DNA of 64,000 nt, taken from positions 1 to 64,000 of the forward strand of contig CAWFEX010000016.1 of assembly GCA_963814955.1 (NCBI GenBank), read 5' to 3'. Position numbers and translations under genes: made by a program. Below, piece after piece: positions 57,947-64,000 of this stretch. Position 1 is the first letter of the stretch. Each line of letters starts with the position of its first letter. The stretch comes from DATCJA01 sp963814955 (GTDB lineage: Bacteria; Acidobacteriota; Vicinamibacteria; Vicinamibacterales; UBA2999). Under the pieces are notes generated by a model. That model had not been told where the DNA came from. It worked only from the letters and a program-made list of their open reading frames with translations, and ran no database searches.

Positions 57947-60804
57947 AACGTCAGCCTGAATCCGAGCTGCATCGAGCGGAACTGGCCGTTGATCGGATCC
58001 AGATAGTCGGCCGCGCTTTCCTGGTTGCCGAGCTGATAGTTCGGCCGGTTGAACACATTGAAGACTTCCCAGATTCCGTCGAGCGCAAGCCGTCCCGGAA
58101 GCGGTACGCGCTGCTGGAAGCGAAGGTCCGTCCGGTTCTGGGCTGGCGCGAACAGCGAGTTCAACGGGACGATCGAACCATCCGGCCGCAGCCGCTGGCT
58201 GAAGTCGCCGCCGGTGTTTCGCAGGTCGCCTCCATAGAACGTCTCCATGCGGATGCCTGCCGCCATGAAGTGCAGCGCACTCAACTGGAAGCCACCGCCG
58301 ACCTGCCAGATCCCGTTGAAGACCAGCCGGTGCCGCTGATCGTCGGCCGACGGCCCGAATTCGCCGCCGAGGTCAGGCTGCGTCGCGAACGGCACGAACT
58401 CGAGCCCGCTCACCGGCGGTGAGTCCGCAGTTTTCAGACTGGCCAGTGTGTAGGTAACCGAGCCCTGCCAGTTGTTGCTGTACCGCTTGGTAAACGCGGT
58501 CTGCAGCGCGTGATACTCGGACCGGCCGTTGTGCGTCATCATCGTGACGACACCCCAGTCCGGGAACGGACGCCTTGAAACGTCCGAGAACGCGTAATTC
58601 GCGCCGGTCGCCGGGTTGTACGTGAGATTCACGTTGTCGATCACGTCCTTTTCGTCCCTGCCGCGCGTATAGATGTAATCCGCCTCGAACGCCATCGTCT
58701 GACCGAACTGGCGCTGGAACCCGATGGAGTTCTGCCAACTCTGTTGGAGCTTCATCATGCTGGGCGGAGAGGTGACTTCCAGCGCATCGCGAACGAGACA
58801 GCCCGGGCGGTTGTTCACGTGGCAGAACGTCGCCAGCGCCCCCTGGAGGTCCGGGAGCGGAGCGCCGTTGAGCGGATCGGCCGCGAAGTTCGGGCGGCCG
58901 TCGTTGGTCACGCGGATCTGGGCGATCTGGACGTTGCCTCGCGCAAAGCTCTGGTCGCCGCCGAGCGCGTCACCGTAATAGAGGCCCGAGCCTCCACGAA
59001 TGACGGTCTGGTCGTTCACCTGCCATGCAAAACCGACGCGCGGCTGAACGTTGTCCGTGTCGTTCGGACGCCCGGCGCGCTGCCACGGCAGGAACTCGAT
59101 GTCGTTCGCGAAGATGTTCAACCCGAGGTCGTAGCGGACGCCAAGGTTCAGCGTCACGCGGTCGGACACCCTCCAGTCGTCCTGAACCCACGCGCCGAAC
59201 TTCTGTGACGGCACCGGGACGACGAAGTCACCGACTCCGATCACGTAGGACCGGGTGATCGACGAAAGGGCGGCAAGATTCCAGGTATCCACGTTGAACG
59301 CATCCGGGAAGATCGCCTGCAGTGCCGCGTCAGACGGCCGCGCGCCGCCGCGCGCGTCGATCACTCCGCCGCACTGGCGGCAGTTCGCCTGAATCTGATC
59401 GCGGTCGAGATACTCCACTCCGCTTCGCATGTCGTGCCGCCCTGCGGCGTCGTAGGAGAAGGTGAAGTCGTCCCGGACACTCCAGACGCGCTGATCCTGA
59501 TAGCGCGGCAGGTACTGGTTCGGTGTGTTGTTGAAGCCGGTGAACTGAATCCGGGGGGATCCGTTCGTGATGCCGTTGGCGCGCTGCCAGTGATTCGACC
59601 ACTGCGTCAAGCCCGCGTTGGCGAACTTGAAGTACGAGTAGCCGACTTTCACCTCGTTGACCGCACGGTTGCTCATCACATGCGTCAGCTGTCCGAGGCC
59701 TTCGTTGTTCTCCTCGCGGGTGTTGTTCGTGGCCGCGGGATGGTTGTTGCTCTGGCCGGCTCCGAACGGCTGGAAGAAACGGCCCGCGCTTCCTTTGCCC
59801 ATCAGGCGCAGCGACGGCGACAGCTGGTAATCGGCGCGCAAACCGCCCATCTTCTGCGTCTGCTTTCCGCTGATCTCGACATTGAAGGCCGGGAAGGGCG
59901 TGTTCCAAATGCTGCTGCGCGGCTCGCGCTCGTATTCGTAATTCCCGAAGTAGTGCAGCTTGTCACGGATGATCGGTCCGCCGGCCGCCCCGCTGATCTG
60001 CTGGTTGTTGATCGGCACCACACGGTCGAGCACCGGGTGCTCCGCGTTGAGCGAATCGTCGCGGAAGTTGCCGCGGAGCAGCCCGGACAGCTGGTTCGTG
60101 CCCGATTTCGTCACGACGTTGACCTGGACGCCGGACGAGCGGCCGAGCGTCGCGTCGAAGCGGTTCGAGAGGAACTGGAACTCGGCGATCGAATCCTGGC
60201 TGTAGCGCGGCTGTCCGCCGGCGCCGATTTCCGCCGACACCTGCTGGCCGTCGACGTTCAGCTGGAACTCGCGGTTCTCACCGTCGTTTCGGTCGGGTAA
60301 CGGCGTCGTCGCGTTCGTCGAACTCGTACGGCTCCCGGGCGCCAGCAGCGCCAGCGCCATCCAGTTGCGGCCGTTGACCGGTAGCTCCTGCACCTGTGTC
60401 GGATCGACGTTGCCGCCCAAGCTCGATGTCGTGACGTTCAACAGCGGGGCCTCCGCGGTAACCGTCACCGTCTCCTGCACGGTTGAGGGCGACATCTGCG
60501 TATCCAACGAAGCTGTCTGTCCGACCAGGAGCTGGACACCGGTTCGCTGCACGGTCGTGAAACCCTGCAGCTCGACGCTGATTCGATACGTGCCGACGCG
60601 GAGCGGAATGCGATAGATGCCGCGTTCATCGGTGACGCCGGTGAACGTGTTGCCCGTCGCCTCGTTGACGGCCGTGATGGTGACGCCGGGCAAAACCGCG
60701 CCGGTCGCATCGGTAACAGTGCCGGTCATTGTGGCTTCCTGCGCGAAAGCCATCGCCGGTAACGTCAAGAACATGACGATCAGAAACCGTCGTACCAAGT
60801 TCAT
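57943..60804 (-). CDS. Oar-type TonB-dependent receptor with carboxypeptidase-regulatory-like N-terminal domain
   Basis: ATG 60804 (MNLVRRFLIVMFLTLPAMAF), with GGAGGAAC upstream, gives 953 residues. A signal peptide (cut near AFAQ) is followed by the CarboxypepD_reg-like domain (about 24-105: EATMTGTVTDATGAVLPGVT, VELQGFTTVQRTGVQLLVGQ), a TonB-box-like ETVTVTAEAP (111-120) and the plug (LGGNVDPTQVQELPVNGRN, VVTKSGTNQLSGLLRGNFRD). A large beta-barrel ends QFRSMQLGFRLTF, with terminal Phe as needed for BAM insertion. These receptors import large or unusual ligands. It is 301 bases downstream of a close paralogue (61106-64000) and intact. Two hairpins follow its stop. Confidence 0.93.
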   Translation of the reverse strand: MNLVRRFLIVMFLTLPAMAFAQEATMTGTVTDATGAVLPGVTITAVNEATGNTFTGVTDERGIYRIPLRVGTYRISVELQGFTTVQRTGVQLLVGQTASLDTQMSPSTVQETVTVTAEAPLLNVTTSSLGGNVDPTQVQELPVNGRNWMALALLAPGSRTSSTNATTPLPDRNDGENREFQLNVDGQQVSAEIGAGGQPRYSQDSIAEFQFLSNRFDATLGRSSGVQVNVVTKSGTNQLSGLLRGNFRDDSLNAEHPVLDRVVPINNQQISGAAGGPIIRDKLHYFGNYEYEREPRSSIWNTPFPAFNVEISGKQTQKMGGLRADYQLSPSLRLMGKGSAGRFFQPFGAGQSNNHPAATNNTREENNEGLGQLTHVMSNRAVNEVKVGYSYFKFANAGLTQWSNHWQRANGITNGSPRIQFTGFNNTPNQYLPRYQDQRVWSVRDDFTFSYDAAGRHDMRSGVEYLDRDQIQANCRQCGGVIDARGGARPSDAALQAIFPDAFNVDTWNLAALSSITRSYVIGVGDFVVPVPSQKFGAWVQDDWRVSDRVTLNLGVRYDLGLNIFANDIEFLPWQRAGRPNDTDNVQPRVGFAWQVNDQTVIRGGSGLYYGDALGGDQSFARGNVQIAQIRVTNDGRPNFAADPLNGAPLPDLQGALATFCHVNNRPGCLVRDALEVTSPPSMMKLQQSWQNSIGFQRQFGQTMAFEADYIYTRGRDEKDVIDNVNLTYNPATGANYAFSDVSRRPFPDWGVVTMMTHNGRSEYHALQTAFTKRYSNNWQGSVTYTLASLKTADSPPVSGLEFVPFATQPDLGGEFGPSADDQRHRLVFNGIWQVGGGFQLSALHFMAAGIRMETFYGGDLRNTGGDFSQRLRPDGSIVPLNSLFAPAQNRTDLRFQQRVPLPGRLALDGIWEVFNVFNRPNYQLGNQESAADYLDPINGQFRSMQLGFRLTF

Positions 60805-61105
60805 TCGAGTTCCTCCAGGGGGTCCGGTGATTCGTTCGATGATCGATATGGCCGCCTTTTGCCGCGACCTCGAGGCGAGGCACGGATCGTCCGGCGGTCG
60901 GGTCGCGCGACGACCCAGCCGAACATTGTCCTCGAAAATTGAGTGGCGTGGGACGTGGCCGGCCCAGCACGGGCCGACCCGGCAGTTCGGGGCCGACACC
61001 TCAGCAGTTCAGGAGGGAGGGTCGATGGGTGGAGAAGTGGAAAAGCGGATTGTACCTCCAAGCTGGCTTTCGAGGCCTTTCCTAGCGGTTCTTCCACTTT
61101 CATTA
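60805..61105. other. Intergenic region between two TonB receptors
   Basis: This is 301 bases. No ORF with a Shine-Dalgarno or RNA gene is seen. The receptor start at 60804 is preceded by CTGGAGGAAC, and the region could hold a promoter but none is obvious. Confidence 0.4.
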
Positions 61106-64000
61106 TTAGAAACTGAGCCTGAACCCGAACTGCATCGTCCGGTACTCACCCGGCCGTGGCCCTCAGGAAGTTAGCCGGCTGACTTTCCGTCGTGCCGAGC
61201 GTGTAGTTCGTCCGGTTGAACAGGTTGAAGACTTCAGCAATGCCGACGATGGACATTCTCCCCGGCAGCGGAATGCGCTGCCGCAGGCTCAGAGAGGTCC
61301 GATTTTCTGTCGGACCGAGCTCCGCGTTGCGCGGCACGATCGTCCCATCCGGTCGCAGACGAGCGCTGCCGCCGCCGAAGGAGCGCACATCGCCCCCGTA
61401 GCTGGTGGCCAGCCGGTTTCCGGCGCTGAAGTAGTGCAGGCCGCTCACCTGGAAGCCGAAGCCGACCTGCCAGATGCCGCTGACCACCAGGCGATGACGC
61501 CGGTCGTCCTGCGACAGTCCCCATTCGCCGCCGAGATCCGGCTGGGTCTCGAAGGGCACAGGTGTCAGGCCGGTGAACGGGTACGAGTCCTGGTTCCAGA
61601 GTCCTGACAGCGTGTAGGTGGCCGACGCCTGCCAGTTGTTGCTCATCCGCTTGGTGAACGCGGTCTGGAGTCCATGGTAGGCGCACTCGCCGGTATGAAC
61701 GCTCATCGACGCGTTGCCCCAGCGAGGATCGACTCTTCGCAGGCGATCGGTGGCGGCGATAGTTGGCGCCCGTGGCCGGGTTGAATGTCAGGTTGACGTT
61801 GTCGATGACGTCCTTTTCATCGCGTCCCTGCGTGTACACGTAGTCGGCCTCGACGGCCATCGTGCCGCCAAACTGCCGCTGCACGCCGATCGTCGTCTGC
61901 CACGTCCTCGGTACATGAACGAAGTCGAACGGTCCGCGGAACTCCTGGAGCGCCCGCGTCAGACAGGGCGCGGCGCCGGTGAAGCCGCGAGCCTGCCATG
62001 CGGCGAAGTTGGCAGCCTGTGCGGGCGAGTCACAGAACGTGGTCAGCGCCTGATCGTAGGTCGGCAGACCTTGTCCGTTCGTCGGGTCGAGCGCGAAGTT
62101 GGCACGGCCGTCGTTCGCGTATTCGATGTTGGCGATTTGCGCGTTGCCGGTGGCGAACGAGAAATCCGCGCCGATCGCGTCGCCATAGTACAACCCCGAG
62201 CCGCCGCGGATGACCGTACGATCGGTCAGTTGATACGCGAACCCGACCCTGGGCTGGAAGTTATTGAGATCCTCGGGCATTCCTGCCGACTGCCACGGCG
62301 CCACTTCGACGTCGTTGGCAAAGGCGTGCAGCGAGGCGTCCCATCTGAGGCCGAGATTCAATGTCAGCCGGTTCGAGATTCTCCAGTCGTCCTGCGCCCA
62401 CGCGCCAGCTTTGTACGAATCCAGCAGGACGTTGAAGTCGCCGACGCCGATGGTGTACGTCCGGACGAGCGGAGAGATCGCCGCGAAGTTCCAGGTGTCG
62501 GCGTTGAACGGGTCGGGAAACCACGCCGTCAGCTGCGCGGCCGTAGGCAGCGGGCCTCCCCGGGCGTCGACGATGCCCATGCAGTTCCGGCAGTTCGCCT
62601 GAATCTGATGGCGCTTCAGGTACTCGCCGCCGGCGCGCAGGTCGTGACGGCCGTGCGCTTCATACGAGAAGGTGAAGTCGTCGCGGAAGGTCCAGACCGT
62701 CTGGTCCTGGTGACGGGGATGATTCGCGTTGCCCGTGACGTTGAATCCGGTGAACGAGATACGCGGCGACCCCGTGGTGACGCCGTTTGCCCTCTGCCAG
62801 TGGTTCGACCAATTCGTCAGATTGCCGTTGGCCAGGTTGAAGAACGCATAACCGACCTTCGCCTCGTTCACCGCACGATTCGAGATCACGTGCGTCAGCT
62901 GACCGATGCCTTCGTTGTTGTGCTCGGCTGTCGTATTCGTCGCCGCGGGGCTGTTGTTCGCCGCACCCAAGCCGAACGGCTCAAAGAATCGTCCCCAGGT
63001 GCCTTTGCCCATGAGCCGGATCGCGTTCGAGATCTGGTAGTCGCCGCGTACGTTGCTCAGCTTGATGGTCCTGTCGCCGTGCAATTCGACGTTGAAGACC
63101 GGGTACGGCGTGTTCCAGACGCTGCTGCGCGGCTCGCGCTCGTATTCGAAGTTGCCGAAATAGTGCAGCTTGTCTCTGACAATCGGTCCCCCGGCGGCGG
63201 CACTGAACTGCTGATTGTTGATGGGGAGGACTCGCTGGAGGACCGGCTCCTCTGCGTTGAACCGGTTGTGGCGGAAGTTCGTGCGGAACAGCCCCGAAAG
63301 CTGGTTCGTGCCGGACTTCGTGATCACGTTGACCTGTACGCCAGACGTTCGCCCCTGAGTCGCGTCGAAGCGGTTCGTCAGGTACTGGAACTCGGCGATC
63401 GCGTCCTGGCTGTAGCGCGGCTGGTTGCCGGTGCCGATTTCATTCGACACCTGCTGTCCGTCCATATTGAGCTGGAACTCACGCGCCTCACCGCCGTTCC
63501 GGTCGGGTAGGGGCGTAACCGCATTGGCGGAGCTCGTGCGGCTCCCCGGTGCCAGCATCGCCAGCGCCAGCCAGTTCCTTCCGTTCGCCGGAAGCTCCTG
63601 CACCTGCGTTGGATCGATGTTGCCCCCGAGGCTCGACGTCGTCACGTTGAGCAGCGGCGCTTCAGCCGTGACGGTGACGGTCTCCTGCACCGTCGATGGC
63701 TTCATCTGTGCGTTGACTGACGCCGTCTGTCCCACGAGCACCTGCACGCCGGTCTGCGTCACCGTGGTGAAGCCTGCGAGTTCCACTGTGATGCGGTAGG
63801 CGCCAACACGCACCGGGATGCGGTAGATACCCAGGTCATCGGTCACGGCCGTGAAGGTGTTGCCAGTTGCGTCGTTTACGGCGGTCACGGTGACGCCGGG
63901 CAGCACGCCCCCCGTCGCGTCGGTAACAGTACCGGTCAGCGTCGCTTCTTGTGCGAAAGCGATCGCTGGAAGGGTCAGAAACACGCCGACGATCAGAAAC
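61106..64000 (-). CDS. Oar-type TonB-dependent receptor, second tandem copy (5' end outside window, two frameshifts)
   Basis: The frame is open at the right edge (FLIVGVFLTLPAIAFAQEA), so the true start (probably like MNxxRRFLIV in the neighbour) lies just outside. The order of domains is the same as in the neighbour: CarboxypepD_reg-like domain with VLPGVTVTAVNDATGNTFTA, the plug ELPANGRNWLALAMLAPGSR and VITKSGTNQLSGLFRTNFRH, then the barrel. The frame shifts after NPATGANY near 61760; removing one C gives AATDRLRRVDPRWGNASM and AYHGLQTAFTKRMSNNWQAS. It shifts again near 61150; removing one G gives TAGEYRTMQFGFRLSF and a TAA at 61106, with a terminal Phe. So the gene is intact after two single-base repairs. 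Length without the start is about 964 residues. The close paralogy with 57943-60804 suggests tandem duplication with divergence in the barrel loops. Confidence 0.9.

Noticed and set aside
61714..63510. Long plus-strand ORF of about 598 codons
   Set aside because: It is antisense to the second TonB receptor, where the minus strand has clear domains. High GC makes such shadows common.

Overview
The window is about 64 kb of GC-rich DNA with the gene repertoire of an aerobic, particle-degrading soil or sediment Acidobacteriota. The class Vicinamibacteria is my best guess. This is inference from content: Oar-type TonB-dependent receptors with a carboxypeptidase-like N-terminal domain, DUF6152 proteins, 'reaction-centre type' c cytochromes without photosynthesis genes, kinases fused to TolB-like propellers next to acidobacterial-type ECF sigma factors, LVIVD and FG-GAP propellers, and many secreted hydrolases. 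No rRNA, tRNA, CRISPR array or prophage was seen.

Layout. 1-6.3 kb: a TonB receptor running off the left edge, a di-heme cytochrome, and three small secreted proteins. 6.5-12 kb: a lipoprotein, a DUF1569 protein, a secreted propeller, a BON/SRPBCC protein with Dps, and a second kind of di-heme cytochrome. 12-14.6 kb: malate dehydrogenase and a two-subunit UxaA-type dehydratase. 14.7-20 kb: two tandem FG-GAP proteins and a secreted amidohydrolase. 20-27.3 kb: a SulP transporter, a small HExxH protein, an ECF sigma factor translationally coupled to a Ser/Thr kinase with propeller, and an FAD monooxygenase. 27.4-35.4 kb: a BrnTA toxin-antitoxin pair with a palindromic operator, alpha/beta hydrolases, a c cytochrome, a metallo-beta-lactamase-fold protein, a DUF255 protein and an exported intradiol dioxygenase. 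35.5-37.8 kb: a convergent sensor kinase/response regulator pair and a small ORF. 38.4-44.6 kb: a 760-residue secreted protein, a tannase-family esterase and a badly frameshifted heme/propeller protein. 44.8-52 kb: a DUF5916 barrel, a third FG-GAP protein, DUF6152, and a divergent pair of cytochrome genes. 51.9-52.9 kb: an IS481-like element with a CTAG target duplication. 52.9-57.8 kb: an amidase, a beta-lactamase-fold hydrolase and an LVIVD protein. 57.9-64 kb: two tandem Oar-type TonB receptors, the second running off the right edge.

How the genes fit together. Most products carry signal peptides, so the picture is of a cell that takes up large substrates through TonB receptors, breaks down esters and aromatics outside the cytoplasm (tannase, amidase, amidohydrolase, intradiol dioxygenase), and passes electrons through several periplasmic c cytochromes. 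Regulation is represented by the ECF sigma/kinase operon and the two-component pair.

Three non-gene patterns stand out. (1) Eleven loci carry perfect or near-perfect hairpins within about 50 bases 3' of a stop codon, and an outlying inverted repeat sits at a twelfth. Stem sequences differ between loci, but the loop region is usually a CTTCAG/CTGAAG variant and the flanks are often GTAG/CTAC. (2) Short tandem arrays with period 7, 8 or 14 lie mostly just 5' of start codons, and one of them is inserted in frame inside a protein kinase domain. (3) About 13 of 47 genes contain frameshifts. Where I could work out the repair, it is nearly always removal of one surplus base, often in a homopolymer, which points to assembly error rather than pseudogenes.
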